Positions 27,701 through 39,942 of a DNA stretch of 64,000 nucleotides are shown piece after piece; positions within the stretch are counted from its first letter, which is position 1, and each line of letters starts with the position of its first letter. This DNA is from Whitmania pigra (lineage: Eukaryota; Annelida; Clitellata; Hirudinida; Haemopidae). The translations under genes and the position numbers were made by a program. The stretch lies in assembly GCA_021613335.1 (NCBI GenBank), contig JAJTWR010000159.1, positions 2,952,501 through 3,016,500 on the forward strand, given 5' to 3'. The notes beneath the pieces were generated by a model, which was not told the DNA's origin, ran no database searches, and was given only the letters and a program-made list of their open reading frames with translations.

Positions 27701-27867
27701 GATAAAACTTTAAACGCTAAAAATCATATTTAATCGATTCACATGCACTAACTTTCATCAAGTGTGCGTCTTACATCACTTTTCTTGTACCTGACAACTG
27801 TGCAATTTGTGGCGGCAGGATAACCATGATTAACATTTAAAATAAGTCGCCTGATAAGCAGCGCCAT
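24725..27867 (-). CDS. MTPAP: Mitochondrial poly(A) RNA polymerase, about 526 aa
   Basis: Adds poly(A) tails to mitochondrial mRNAs. Exons: 27867-27780, 27032-26881, 26840-26616, 26531-26334, 26170-25844, 25510-25336, 25206-25168, 25101-24725; total 527 codons in frame. The first exon encodes an Arg-rich, acid-free start (MALLIRRLILNVNHGYPAA), a plausible mitochondrial presequence. Next comes an RNA-binding-like domain (RSVLFVHKSSKENLLRFC), then the nucleotidyltransferase with FLFGSSVTGL and the metal-binding pair in NGDVDIVLD. The central domain has ARIPIIKFKH, PLIFTIRQWAK and ISNFMLTLLVIFYLQ. The PAP-associated domain has PLYLENPIERNLNAAK and ends PWGLLRIL plus an acidic tail. The exon 25844 donor and the tiny exon 25206-25168 are less certain. 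Four copies of a 25-bp acceptor-like repeat precede the second exon. Confidence 0.88.
27031..27127. repeat. 25-bp tandem repeat at an MTPAP splice acceptor, 4 copies
   Basis: The word aact(c)gtaacacataaatac recurs at 27031, 27056, 27081 and 27106, exact period 25. On the minus (coding) strand each copy reads atttatgtgttacag followed by ttcaaaa, i.e. a pyrimidine-rich AG acceptor. The copy nearest the exon is the one that gives the correct frame. Confidence 0.9.
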
Positions 27868-30029
27868 CTGAAATCTTACGTACACCCAACGATCTCAAAC
27901 GATAATAGGTAGAGGCTCCCCTGCAAGTGTTTATGTGAGCATTGAAAATATTTATTTCAAGGGTTTTGAATAACAATTAATATAGAAAAATATTTTGGAA
28001 CTTATCACAAATTGGACTTAATTAATTTAAGTTTGTTTTGAAAAATTAAAGTTATGTAACTCAATTTAACTTATCACAAATTTTATTAATTCAAAAAATT
28101 ATTTTGAAGGCTCTTCTACTTAAGGTCGTAAAGTTTGAAGGTTAAAAGGTAAAGCAGATCAAAGATAAACAAAAATGTCAAATGAAGCAACCGCTTTAAA
28201 CGTAAATTTAAATTTAAATGTAAATTTAAGCTTACTTTTGGAAGCCTTTGCTTATGATCTCTATGGACGTCATTTCAGCTATATGAGGAAGGCTTCAAGC
28301 TCACTAGAATTTTTTTTTTTAAATTGATGATTTTTCAGAACTTCAATATAACCTTAATCTTATATTTCTAACGTTTTTAACTCAGTGGCTAGTAGACAGG
28401 GAAACGCGCCAAATTGATGATGTTAAGCGTGAAAGGGAGGGCACCAGGGACGTACTGAAGGCAAAATAGTGGAGGGGCATAAAGGAGGATTTTTTACAAA
28501 TCCAAAAAATGTCTACTTAATATTTTGTCGTTATTTATTGCTTGCCAACCGGATCTATTATGACCAACTCTCAATCAAAATTTTGATAAAATTCAATAGC
28601 GCAAAAGTCATGGTACATTAAATAAGCAGTGTCTTCCGAATAATAAACATAAAATCTATCTTTTATACAAAAAAAAAAAAATTGCAATGCTTGTATCCGG
28701 ACCTGAAAATCAAAATAAGTTATTATACAAAATATTATACACATTGAGCATGTTTGCAGTCGTTAAAATATCGGTCATTTTCAATATTTCTTCAAACTGT
28801 TTACACCAGTGGCGCGCAACCTCCGACACGTGGGCCACATCATGCCCTCGACCAGCCGTCAAGTGAACTGCGAAGGCTGACAAGAAAAGTGAAAAATAGG
28901 TCTTTCAGTTAATTTTTGCAAGGTTGTTAATGAACACGGAGGAAGCACAGAGACGTACATCTCTAAATTTAAGAAATTCTTTCTCACTGGACTAACAAAC
29001 AGCTGAGTTACTGGCTAGCTCCATGGCGTGACAGTTATGTCTCACCAATTATCTTAGAGAGTTGATACACCTCGACTCACTGGACCTCTACAGACTCCGC
29101 CATTTTTGCCGTTCGATTAGTTTCCATCGTTACGCAAGCTACGATTAGCCTGATATCTCAAAGCTTGTTGCAGACATGCAGCCTAAGCCTTCACGTTGTG
29201 TACTCTCCTTAGCTTAAAATTGTCAAGATTTACTATAAGCATCAACCCATCTAGTTCACAACTTTGTCTTTATTCTTCTGTACATGTGTCTTATCGTTTG
29301 CGTTGAATTGATGTTGATGAGGTATGAAATTTTTCTATTTTACGTGGTCTCATTTACTCGGTCCCCGGAAGTTCTCCGAGCTATGTCTCTGGCCCTCGGC
29401 AAAATGAGGCTTTTTATGTTCGTATTACATACAGCAACAAATAATAATAACCAAATAACAATAACCGAACAAACGTAATAAATCGCTCACAAGATAAGTG
29501 CAGCGTCAACATCAGACGTATCACACACATTATATTATTATATATATTTAATATAAAATATTAATTTAATTTTATTAATTATTAATTTATAAGGTACCAA
29601 GTGCCTAGTTTCAAAAGCATTTGAATTTTGAGTCCTAATTTTTCCAACTTATTTCAGTCCATTCCAAGTGGGAGGGAAAGCTGCCCCCCTTGCCCCCCTC
29701 ATGGGGCATCCCTGAAGGACATCAATAATCAAAGTTGAATGTCAAATTAACAATGTAAAGGGCAGGAATGTAATTTCAGCATTTTTTTTCAGGGTATGCG
29801 GAAAAGCGGCGCCTGCGCAAGATATTTTCAAGCACCTGAAATTTGTTAACATATGTCAACCAAAATATCAACGAAATCAGTGTCATTTGAAGCTCAACGT
29901 TTTCCATTAAACAGTTTAATTAAAAGTGTTATATATCTGAAATAAATAAAACATTAGTTGGTCATTGAAAGTCATCATTTTTCACGTCTGTCTCATCAGA
30001 GACCATTCCGAGTACATGTCGTCGAGATC
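27868..30029. other. Transposon-rich intergenic region
   Basis: No host gene seen. At 28263 the words ggacgtcatttcagct..aggaagg match the left end of the mini-element at 45374. At 28445 CAGGGACGTACTG and at 29703-29714 an inverted GGGGCATCCCTG look like a weak hAT pair (28445-29714); flanks gagggcac and aaggacat match at only 5/8. At 28805 accagtggcgcgcaac..ggccac is a degenerate hAT-type terminus. Confidence 0.45.
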
Positions 30030-30270
30030 AATGTAACTTTACAGTCATTTTGTCAAAGTCTGAAACATCAATAGACTCAATACTGTGCCTAGTCAAGTTG
30101 TTCAGGCGATTTCTAGATTTTGTCTTTATTGACAAAAGAGAACTGAATTCAGACTCGCACAAGTATGTTGTTGCAAAAGAGATAAAGACACCTAGTGCTT
30201 TTTCTCAAAGTCTAGGAATAGTATTCATTGCTGAACACCAATACTCCTCCAAAGTCTTGTTTTTAAATTG
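30030..30270 (-). pseudogene. hAT transposase remnant (C-terminal region)
   Basis: The minus-strand frame reads EEYWCSAMNTIPRL, stop, EKALGVFISFATTYLCES, then KTKSRNRLNN. This is the conserved ATSYLCE..F..KTK.RNRL block of domesticated-type (ZBED5-like/DUF4371) hAT transposases. One in-frame stop is visible and no upstream domains survive next to it. It lies just outside the element at 30447 and was probably part of the sequence that element jumped into. Confidence 0.75.
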
Positions 30271-30877
30271 CATTTCCGCAGTTCAATAAATCTTCCTTCA
30301 GCTATTCGTCATCGGACATATTATCCAAATTATAAGAATATGGATTCGTGATCCATTATTCAGGAATTTTCAATACTCCAGCTGCAAAACTAACTAGGCA
30401 ACTTAAGAAGGAGTCGTTGCCTTTTTCCCTGATGGTTAGGTTTCGCCAGTGGCGTACCAACTGTTCTTGCCGCCCCTCTTGATCGTTAATAACACGTTAA
30501 CCTTCAACATTTCGAAAAGCTTTCAAATATTTATTTTCATGGAACTGCAGTCAACTTAAAAATTACAAAGTTTGTTATATAACAGTTTTAAAATTCAGTC
30601 CATCGGCAACTTCCCTATCTATAGAGAAGACTGCCAAGTGTGCAAGTCATGCCTGGCTCATAGATGATCGAAGGTCAGACTCACAGCTAGCAGCACTAAT
30701 AGCCTGGGTTAGGAAGATCAAAAGTTGAAGGGGTCCATCGATGTTATCGTTTCCCTAAGCTTCCACAAAACACTTCAATTTCTTCCTTTTGGCAAACAAC
30801 TCTTCTGTCTCTATGTTTTCATCAACTGCGCCAAGCTGACAATCATAATTATCATCCGACAGGTTTCACAGTGTGAG

Positions 30878-33059
30878 CAGAGGCGTAGCTGGGGGGGGGG
30901 GGGGGGCAAAGGGGTACATATGTCCCCGGGCGCCAAGATACAGGGGCGCCAAAATGAGGGTTATCTAATTTTTGCGACATTGGTAAAACAGGTCACACTC
31001 ACAAGCTAGCGGCGGCTGGAGCAGGACAGATATAAGCCATCGTCTGATACGTCTGCCATCCAGACCTGGTTGATGCTGCTGCCAGCTCAGTGAACTCAGT
31101 GAGCCCACCACCACTGCTGCCAGTCAGGATACGGATTCTGCATGCACTCTGCAGTGGCTACTACTGTAATACTAGAGTGTTGTTGACGAACTTATTGTGG
31201 TTTAAAACGGATTACACTCTATTAAGGTATATTAAAACTTTTTATCAGAGACTGGTTGTGGTTGTTCTAATATAGACAAAGATAAACAACATTCGTGAAA
31301 GCGTGAAAACGTCAAAACAATTTCTGAAACTCCCATTGGTATCAGGCTAACGCAAAGTTGCACTGCAGCGAGCGCCCCCACCAGGCTTGGACTGGGCCGG
31401 TGGCCGCCAACTGCCAAAAGAAAGTTATTATATTTTTAGTTTTAACTGAAATTACCGTTGATTATATGATAGCTTCAAATAATAGTTTGTATTAAAAATC
31501 AAAGAATCATTTTTAGGTTATATCGAGATATATTCAAAAGATGCTGCAAGCCTAGAGAAAGTCATCGTCGAGAGACTGAATTCTGATGAGATACCTCTAG
31601 CCGACTGTCGAGCTCAATGTTATGACAATGCTTCGGTGATGACTGGGCATATATCTGGCCTTCAACAACGAATATGTGACAGAAATCCTAGAGCACTGTT
31701 CGTCAACTGTGACAACCACAGCTTAAATTTAGCAGGTGTGTATTCAGCTAAGCAAGATCCTGTTGTCGTAACTTTTTTTGGAACACTTGAAAGCATATAT
31801 TCGTTTTTCTCTCATTCAACAATTCGTTGGGAAGAATTAAAGAGCTCTTCCCATAACAGTAAAAAGAGAGTCTGAAACACGCTGGAGTGCACGATCTGAA
31901 GCTGTTAAAGCTATCCATGAAGGACTGGATGAACTAGTTGGATTGCTAGAGAAATTATCGGAAGACTCCATTATGACACCTGAAACTAGAAGTGGTGCAC
32001 AGCAGTTACTAGCCTGTATATTGAATTTTAATTTCATAGTTTTATTACACTTCTGCAATGTCGTTCTTGGAAAAATTGATCGTGCACAGAAGCGCCTACA
32101 AGATCCTACCATAAATTTCAAGGAAGCTGCGACTGATATTGAATCTTTGGAGCAAGAATTTATCAAGCTTCGTGATGATTTGAGCCTGGCTGCGGTCGAA
32201 AACGCCAGAACAAAATTCACAGCATGGGATATTCCGGTAGAAAGAAGAATTAGGCGACGTAGGAGAATGCCTGGAGAACTGGCAAGAGATGCAGGACTCT
32301 CATCAGAAGAGGAAGTAATGCGTGTTATGAAGAATGTGTTCGATCGTCTTCAACAGGAGATGTCAACACGTTTTTCACGACTCAAAGACCTGAACACAAA
32401 ATTTGGATTTCTGCTGGACGTTAAGACTCTTCTGACATCTGACACAGATGAAGATGAAATTCGTCGAAGTTGTGCAGATTTTGCAACTTTCTAAGACACG
32501 GACATTAATGGCTACGAACTCTTCACCAGAATGCTGCTGAGAAAGCGAACTGAAACTCTACCAGAAACTCCTTTGGATCTCCTTGGTTTTATTGTGCTTT
32601 ATGGAAGCGACGTATTTCCGAATTTTCGAATTTCACTACAAATTTTGTTAGCAATAGCGGTTTCAATTGCAAGCTGTGAACGATCATTCAGCAAATTGAA
32701 ACTTATTTTGTCGTATCTGCGTGCATCTTAGTATAGAAAGAGAAACGCTTGAGAAAACAGACTTTGATGACGTTATTGATCAGTTTGCAACTGTTAAATC
32801 AAGAAAAATAAATCTATTTTAAACACTATTAGACTACTATGCATGTAAATCATCTTAGACTGACTGATTGGGTGACTGATGCGCTACTATTTGTAGAATG
32901 GTTTTTCACTTTTAAATGGATGCCTTGTGCCATTAAAATTTGATTTGTATTTCAATTTCAAATTTAGTGTAATACAGTAAGATTAAATATATAGACATGG
33001 AAAAGGGCGCCAATTCTATAGTTTGTCCCCGGGCGCAAAATACCCAGGCTACGCCTCTG
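30878..33059 (+). mobile_element. Nested hAT transposon, 2182 bp, perfect 8-bp TSD
   Basis: Termini CAGAGGCGTAGCTGG and CCAGGCTACGCCTCTG are inverted repeats. The octamer agtgtgag flanks both sides exactly (30870-30877, 33060-33067). The left end carries a run of about 16 G, then tccccgggcgcc, which is also found inverted near the right end (gtccccgggcgc at about 33026). The plus-strand transposase remnant runs from about 31504 to 32820. Inserted inside the hAT at 30447-34497, so it is the younger of the two. Confidence 0.92.
31504..32820 (+). pseudogene. hAT transposase remnant (ZMYM1/DUF4371 type)
   Basis: Frames read CRAQCYDNASVMTGHISGLQ, the catalytic-core region of TTF/DUF4371 hAT transposases. 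Then come NPRALFVNCDNHSLNLAG, the insertion-domain-like helices (FKEAATDIESLEQEF), KFGFLLDVKTL and the dimerisation block AIAVSIASCERSFSKLKLI. It is broken by a frameshift near 31860 (RWEELK.. to ESETRWSAR), a stop at 32492 and a frameshift near the 3' end. Not functional as it stands. Confidence 0.88.
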
Positions 33060-34505
33060 AGTGTGAGAAAGTCGTATTTGTTTGCAAGACCATGAACTTG
33101 CTGAAATCTGCCAGATATTCCCTAGTCGATGACATACAGCATTTCCCGTCTCAAATCAGCGTCAAATCCCATCGATGTATTAGTCAATTTTTCACCATAC
33201 ATTCGTTTATTTTTGCGGATTGGATGCTCCATGCTAACCCCAATTTCAGAGCAGAGATTTTTGGATTCGTCTATTGCACTGTCTCTTTCTACGGAATAAG
33301 GCGCCGTTTTCTTTCATTACGGACCTTCTTTGAAAGTCACACAAAGATTCTGAAAAATACAAAATTGATGGAAGCTTCAGACCGACGGCGTACCAACTGA
33401 TTTTGCCGCCCGGTCATAATATTTGCCGGGCGGTCATAAGATTTGCCCCCTTGTGACCGTTAATAACCGTTAACCTTTAAAATTTCATAAAGCTCTCAAA
33501 TATTTATTTTAATGGAATCAAATAAAATAAAATCAAAATCTGCTAATCGATTTTCACTTAACATTGCCAAATCAAATGTCATTATTTTTCATTCTCCATA
33601 AAAAGATCATACTTTATGACTCTCCCCCTTCCATGAATAATATTGAGCTGATAAGAGTCACTAGTTTTCGTTAAACTTATGTTAACCAAACTCACCGAGA
33701 TGCTTGCGAATCCAAGAAATTACTTTAAAAGATTTTCAATATTGTGATGTTCTATCGTTTTATTTGTTTCGTAAAAACCAACATCCTTTTTATTTTCGCA
33801 CTTCAACGCCGCCATATAAACAAAAGATCCCCTATCGTTCCTGTCTGTCAATCTCTGTATCGTTACAACATTACAAATATAACAATAACCGTCGCGAATG
33901 AACGTAGCAAGTTAACGAAAACGGAACGAACGAGCAATATGCTATGGTCTCGAAATAGTTCCATATGATCTTATGATAAAAAAATTGACCGGACGGCCTG
34001 ATGAAGGCCTAATAAGATGATTTTCTAGTATGGCTCAAACATGTTGTACATCAATCGATACGTTATACCAAAAGCCAAATTGAAATCTGATCCTTTAATG
34101 GACACAGCAGAAAAACTAGAGAAAGGGCAGCCATTTCTTCATTTTTTTAAAATTTTTAAGTACTCCCTCAAAATGCCGTCCCTTGGCACTTGCCGCTCCT
34201 TGGCACCTGCCGCTCCCCTTTTGATACACCACTGCTTCAGACAGACTGCTTACGAATAAAATATAAAATCTGGTCTTGGTGTAGAACGAATTGATGTTAT
34301 TTTATGTTTCCCGAAAAGTTTTAAGAAATTATTAAGGTGATTTTCCTTGATGGCTCGTACATCAATCGATACGTTATACCAAATACCAAATTGAAATCTG
34401 ATCCTTCAATGGACACAGCAGAAAAACTGGAGAAAAGGGGCGGCTATTTCTTAAATTTTGTTCCTCAAAATGCCGGCCCTCCCTTGGTACGCCATTGGGT
34501 TTCGC

Positions 34506-34886
34506 ACCCCCTGAAATTTTATCTCGCATCCCTGGTTGCAATCCCTGCATTAAACTAATGATAAATAAGTAAAGCAACATCACAATTTAAAGTTCACTAT
34601 TATTTGTCTTAAACTCCATGTGTGGTGTACGTCTTTTTTTTTTAGAATAATTGATTCGCTATAGAAGAATTTGTAAAAATTAATGAAACGCAATAAAAGT
34701 GTATAAAACTAACAGTTATTTTATAACATTTGAGAACATTAGTTTTATAGTTTTAAATAGTGATTTAAATTCACTTGAAACTTTCTTTTTACAACGTTTA
34801 ATTCCGTTGACATCCATGTTGCTGTTTTATTCAATGAGTTTTGTTGACACTTTTCTCTTGGTTCGGCAGTTTTGAAAACGTCGGTT
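34506..34886. other. Short AT-rich gap upstream of the RRM gene
   Basis: Includes a T-run at 34634 and the putative promoter/5' UTR of the following gene. The first 40 bases (ccctgaaattttatctcgcatccctgg) continue the older hAT terminus that existed before the 30447 insertion. Confidence 0.4.
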
Positions 34887-37800
34887 ATGGAAAACGATGG
34901 CAATTTATCAGATGCTGATTTAATTTATGTTGGCGAGGAACATATTGACTTGGAAGGCTCTGTACATAGCTCAGGAGCTGACGAAATACTCGTTGAGCAA
35001 GACCAATTTTGTGGTAACAGTGAAATTAGTTATGGATATATAGTTAACGAGGGAGAGGATTCATATTATCGTAACGAAGGCAGAGATGAAAAAGATTTGT
35101 CAAGTGGAAAGGTTGAAGGTCTTATGATTGTTGATGAATGGGATGACGAAGATATAGACTCAGATGATGAAAAAGAAGGTGATTTCTAGATATTTCTAAA
35201 TTGCGGAAAATGGTTTAACATTTAATCTTAAAATTGCTTAACGATATTCTGGAATGATATTTAGTTTCTTAAGTTTTAATAAATTGGAATGTTCATCATT
35301 GAAGTATAAAAATTTCATTAAAATCCAGATGAGCTTCCAGTGTAATTTTGCTAAAGGTTTTGTTTCAAACAATCATTAATTTAAAACATTAATTTAGACC
35401 TTTTCAAGAAGGAAAAAGATGCCATGAACCCCGAAGATATTGAAAAAGCCATGTTGAGCATGCCGACGATGAAGACATTGATGGATGGTTAGAAAGGCAT
35501 AAGATTTGTTGTTGTGGGTACATTCAAGTTTTGAGTGATGTGGCTCATTAGCTTAAGTGTGCTTAACTCTTAACTCCACTGACTTCGTTTTCTCTTATTC
35601 AAGACATTGGGCATTTGAAGCAGCACCGCAAGTTGATCGCATATCCGCTCACTCTCGAGGATTTCAATGCTCCGCAGATTCAAGATATTCTGACATGGAG
35701 TGCATTGGAAGAAGCCAAATTGGATTATACCAGGAACCATAAAGACCCAAAATTCATGCTAGGGTGAGTTGTAAGAAAGGATGTAGAGGAGGATTAGCTA
35801 TCCATTATTTTCTATTGTTTTTTAGGGTATTAGTTCTTCACTTTACAACATCTGGTTCTGCAAATAAAGCGATGGGAGCAATTAAAGCTTGGAGAAATGA
35901 TTTGAAGGTAACATGTGAAACTAATACCAGTAAGTGACCATACCCCGCCAAATTCTTTCTTTTAGAAGCTTATCCATTTATTTTTATTTTTTAGATAAGA
36001 TGGTTGAGGACTTTATTTCGGATTTGAGAGGAAAAAGTTTGTTTTAAAATTGTATTTCGTTTTAGTAAGCAAGGTATAAAAAGATGTTAATTGGCACGTT
36101 GATTATTAATTTGCTGTTCTCTAAATCCACTGATTAATCCCTGAGACTAAAAGGCCACATTTTGTTCTGATCCTATTTTAATGCATTTGAACGATCCACC
36201 CGCAAGATGCCGATCTTTCTGCCTCTGAACGTGGAAGCCAGACTTTCAAAGTTTGATAAATTTCCTGTTTGACCAATTAATGACATTTGCAGAGAGATGG
36301 ACTGACAATGTAGCCATCTTGAAGAACTTGGCTGATGATATCGAAGCCGAATCAGTCAAGGAACTCTTTCCACAAGCTGAAGAAGTTGTTCTTCGTTTGG
36401 AATCTTCCAAGCACAAGGAAACCGACTCCACAAATAGCAAAGATGCCTCCAGCATTGTCACATCCATGCCAACTCCTAAAGGGTAATCATAACCTATTTT
36501 CTGAAGGAACAATATCATCCCATTTTGCCTCAGAGCCTAATTTCTGATTGATGGATTACCTCTCCACTCCCTTTTCTGGACTTAGGCAGACTTTGACACT
36601 CATGACTTCAGACTCCTGAGGCAGCAGCATTGAAAATTGCCTTCAATGGATAATTGATATCTATTTCGACAAATGATGCTCAAACCCACTTTAAGATTTA
36701 GTTCGAAAACATTAAAATGTGTGATAATTAAATATTCGGGAATGATTATGATTTTTATTTCTTCAGATATGCATATCTAATCTTTCCCTCTGACGACATT
36801 GTAAACACTGAAGTTACTGAAGCAGCTGCTAAGAAATTGGAACTAAAAGGACACAGGTTACTCCTGCTCAATTACAGAAATCCTGTGAACACGGTACCCA
36901 GAGGTAAGAGTGCCGTCAGAATCAATTTTATCACATTTATTAGCACTCAAAATGCAATTTAACCTTTCAGCTTACCTTAGATTGAGAGAGCGCAAGGTCA
37001 TATTAAGACACCTCGACAAATGTGCTAAAATATTTGACAAGGCAAACATTGATCCTTCTGTGAAGTTACCTGATAAGATGGAGGAGGTGTTTATTGAATT
37101 GATTTTTCATCAAATTGAACTATCTTGCTAAATTTGACTTCTTAACTATTTCTCTATTGTAGAGAGTTGAATTGTGTAAATCTCTGATTGAAAAGGACAA
37201 TAAATGTCGTAAAGAAATGGAATTGCCAGAACCTTCTCTAGGTGAACTAAGACGAATGCCAGGTCTGCCCGCTTTAGATGCTGCTTCATGTCAGAAGATT
37301 CTAGTCAGGTTATTTCATTTGGTTGAACAAACATCATAATGAACAAAAGTTCAAAATGTTTTCAACTATTTTGTTCGTCCAGGTTTGGGATCATAAAAGA
37401 ACGGAAAAGGAGATCAGTCACTCCTCAGAATGATAAGCACAGAGAAAGAAATTCAAATAGGTCATCCAGCAGGGGAACATTCAAGAAGGTGTCTCCCAAT
37501 AGAACTGGAAGGTCACCCTATAGCGACCACAGGAAACCTCGAGGTTCTAACTACAGGAGATCAGGAAATACTGGTTCTTTGAACAATCGGCCAATTCCTC
37601 CTCCATTGCTGGGGTGTGTTTCTCTTCTACTCATTTCTGACTGATGAGTGTGTTCATTTAATTATAAATTTTTATATTTTCAGAAGCACTTCCAGTATTG
37701 TGAACCCATTGGCCTTCATGATGCAGCAAAACTTAGGAATGCTTGGGTAGGAAAACCTCATAATTTGAATTAAAGTCTTCATACCTATTTGAGCCAATAA

Positions 37801-38733
37801 GTCTGAACCACAAGCAAGATACAAAAAAGCACTATTGGAGCAATTAAATTGCTTCACTGGGCTCCACTTGCTTACTCCAGTTGCAGGATTGATGGCTTGA
37901 GATCCATACTAGAGCATTTCTTTAAATTGCCATCCTATACCTTGGCTCAAATGGTACCTCATATTAGGGTGTTCAGGATGATTTTTTGAAATTGTTTACT
38001 TTTAGAAAGATAAGATTGTGTTTGGCCTGCAATAATTTCTGCTTGCTTCATTTATAATTAATCTACTTATTATAAACTGCAGAGGTGGGGCAGTCCTGAA
38101 TCCCAACTTAATTCCACCAAACATCCCTCTCATGGGAGGGGGAAATGCCATGTTAGCATCATCACTACCAATTGTCACAGGTGGTCTTGAGAATGGAAAA
38201 TCCAAAATGCTGAGACTTGATGAAAGTGGTAAGCATCAATTTGGTACATGTCCCCTCTATCGAATAGCTATGTGGTAAATAAATATGGTCTCTGATGTGA
38301 TTTTTGAAGGGAACTATCGTGAGGCCGATGACTTCGGGCATGGCTCATCTCACTACAATGACAGGATGAGGAGGAACGATGCTGACTCTAGGAGCACAGC
38401 AAGGAGAAAGAGATCTATCTCGCCTATGTCGAGGTCGAGGCAGTATGACATGTTGGACAATAAAAGGTCAAACTTAGATGATGGGATTCCAACACCTGTG
38501 AACCTGCTACTGAACCTCAGTCAAATGTTGTCGTAAGTTGAGATTGTTGTTTGCCTTTAGGTGATTTGTCAATCCAATCGATTTTAAATTTTTAGGAATG
38601 GTATGGAGCCACAACGTGTTGAAAAGGGAAGGAGACCTCCCTACAACAGAGGTTGTTAACTTCTTGTTGTCGTATAATTTCACAGAGTAACATTTTAAAA
38701 CCATTTTCAGCTTATCAGGGAAACAGACGTTGA
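34887..38733 (+). CDS. RRM-like, Arg/Ser-rich putative RNA-binding protein, 672 aa
   Basis: I do not recognise the orthologue. Exons: 34887-35178, 35398-35487, 35604-35763, 35826-35929, 35995-36036, 36293-36482, 36767-36903, 36971-37086, 37163-37308, 37383-37613, 37684-37746, 38083-38228, 38310-38532, 38596-38651, 38711-38733; 673 codons with one frame. The N-terminus (about 97 residues) is very acidic. Around residues 140-215 a segment with VLVLHFTTSGSANKAM looks like an RRM half. A clearer RRM-like fold spans NVAILKNLADDIEAESV and, after a Ser/Thr-rich loop, YAYLIFPSDD and LELKGHRLLLLNYR. The C-terminal third is basic, Arg/Ser- and Gly/Pro-rich (KERKRRS, RRSGNTGS, RRKRSISPMSRSRQYD). Architecture suggests a nuclear RNP or splicing-related protein; that is inference. 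The donor at 35929 was preferred to 35905 because it keeps frame. Confidence 0.75.
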
Positions 38734-38880
38734 ATTTCCATTGTTCTGCTTGCACAGCAAATAACTCAAATTTTTAAGAATTTATCTCAAGAATTTGGAG
38801 GATGTATTCTCTCATGTTTATTCAAGAAAATTAACCTATGTGCTCAGAATCATTTCTTACCAACCTATTAGTAATGTTAC
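38734..38880. other. 3' flank of the RRM gene
   Basis: Probably 3' UTR. It ends in a copy of an approximately 80-bp degenerate repeat (catttcttaccaacctattagtaatgtta) that continues after the following insertion. Confidence 0.5.
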
Positions 38881-39939
38881 ATGGTTTGCACAGGTCCTAA
38901 AAAGTTCCTAAATCTTCGAAATTCGGTTTTTTAGTACTAAAAAGTTCTAAAAAAAAAAAGGAGAGAGGTCCTAAAAATTACAATAAAGTAATAAAAAATG
39001 ATAAAGGTCCTAAAACATAATAATGCTCTGAGATTAGATTTTATTAGTAACAGTTTTGTCAAATTAGCAATTAGCGGGGAAATCGGTCCTTTTGTTTCAG
39101 CTGCTCGGGAATGCATCCAATTAACTTTTCTATGACGTTCGTTCGCTTGTCCGTTTGATACATTAAAGTTTTCATAGTTTGATGATGTTCTTAATTCTTA
39201 AAAAAGGTAGCAAATATTTGATATTTACTTCAAGGAGCACATGGGCAGTTGTAATGATTATGCATTGATATGGAGGGGCACAGTAAAATTTTGCTAACTT
39301 TTAGTCATGGTCAGACATCTCTTGAAAGGTTTCTGTATAAATAAAAGTTTGGTTTGTGAAAATCAAGAAGAGATGAGCTTGAATGCAATGAAGACGATTA
39401 GAGACCATATCAACAGTGTTGGAGGTGTAGGTAATTTAGGATTGATAAATCTGTCTTGAGCCATTTTAAAGCACCAAGGCAGAGGTTTAAATTTTATTTG
39501 GAAGCATTGCATGAGGGAGAGACAGGCATATATAACAAAAAACGAAAATCAGATGAAGATGACATGATAGTGCAGAAAAAGAAGCTGAACACTTTAAAAC
39601 ATGACAGGGATATGTCGGACAGATAATATTGCATATCACTGGACGCAAGTGGGAAAACCAGGAACAGTGATTTCTTAGTCCAGGCAAACAGCCTGTGAAA
39701 TGATAGCGAGGCAAAAGCAGTAGAAATTGCTTCTTTAGAGAAAGACTTAAAGAGTCGATCTTTTGTTTAAACAAATTGATATTATGAACTTTCACATGTT
39801 ACTATCTTGTATCACACTTCCATCTAGTAAATTGAATAATGAATAATACTGTTATTTTCGTTATTATTTTTGGTCCTAAAAAATGGAGTAGGTCCTTAAA
39901 AGTCCTAAATTTTGGTTTTCAAGTTCCTGTATGAACCAT
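38881..39939. mobile_element. Unclassified DNA transposon, about 1.06 kb, with iterated GGTCCTAAAA
   Basis: Inverted termini ATGGTTTGCACAGG and ATGGTTCATACAGG (11/14). It has split a host repeat copy: left flank gtaatgttac, right flank gatgttaaca, a degenerate 8-bp duplication as judged against intact copies at 39960-40165. Both subterminal regions carry iterated tcctaaaa words in inverted arrangement (38894, 38968, 39007; 39870, 39893, 39902). The inside has short open frames but no transposase I recognise; hAT-like by TSD size. Confidence 0.6.
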
Positions 39940-39942
39940 GAT

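Larger units (their letters stand above)
30447..34497 (-). mobile_element. hAT element with perfect 8-bp TSD, host of a nested hAT
   Basis: Starts CAGTGGCGTACCAAC and ends TTGGTACGCCATTG, inverted. The flanking octamer ggtttcgc is identical on both sides (30439-30446 and 34498-34505). Removing 30878-33067 (nested element plus one TSD) leaves about 1.9 kb. The interior retains minus-strand remnants of a DUF4371/TTF-type transposase: around 33330-33085 (CSEIGVSMEHPIRKNKRMYG and RREMLYVID, with stops) and around 30860-30725 (LFAKRKKLKCF). A second start-like terminus (GGCGTACCAACTGATTTTGCCG) lies inside at 33388. A segment of about 100 bp is duplicated at 34045-34140 and 34350-34450. Confidence 0.8.
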
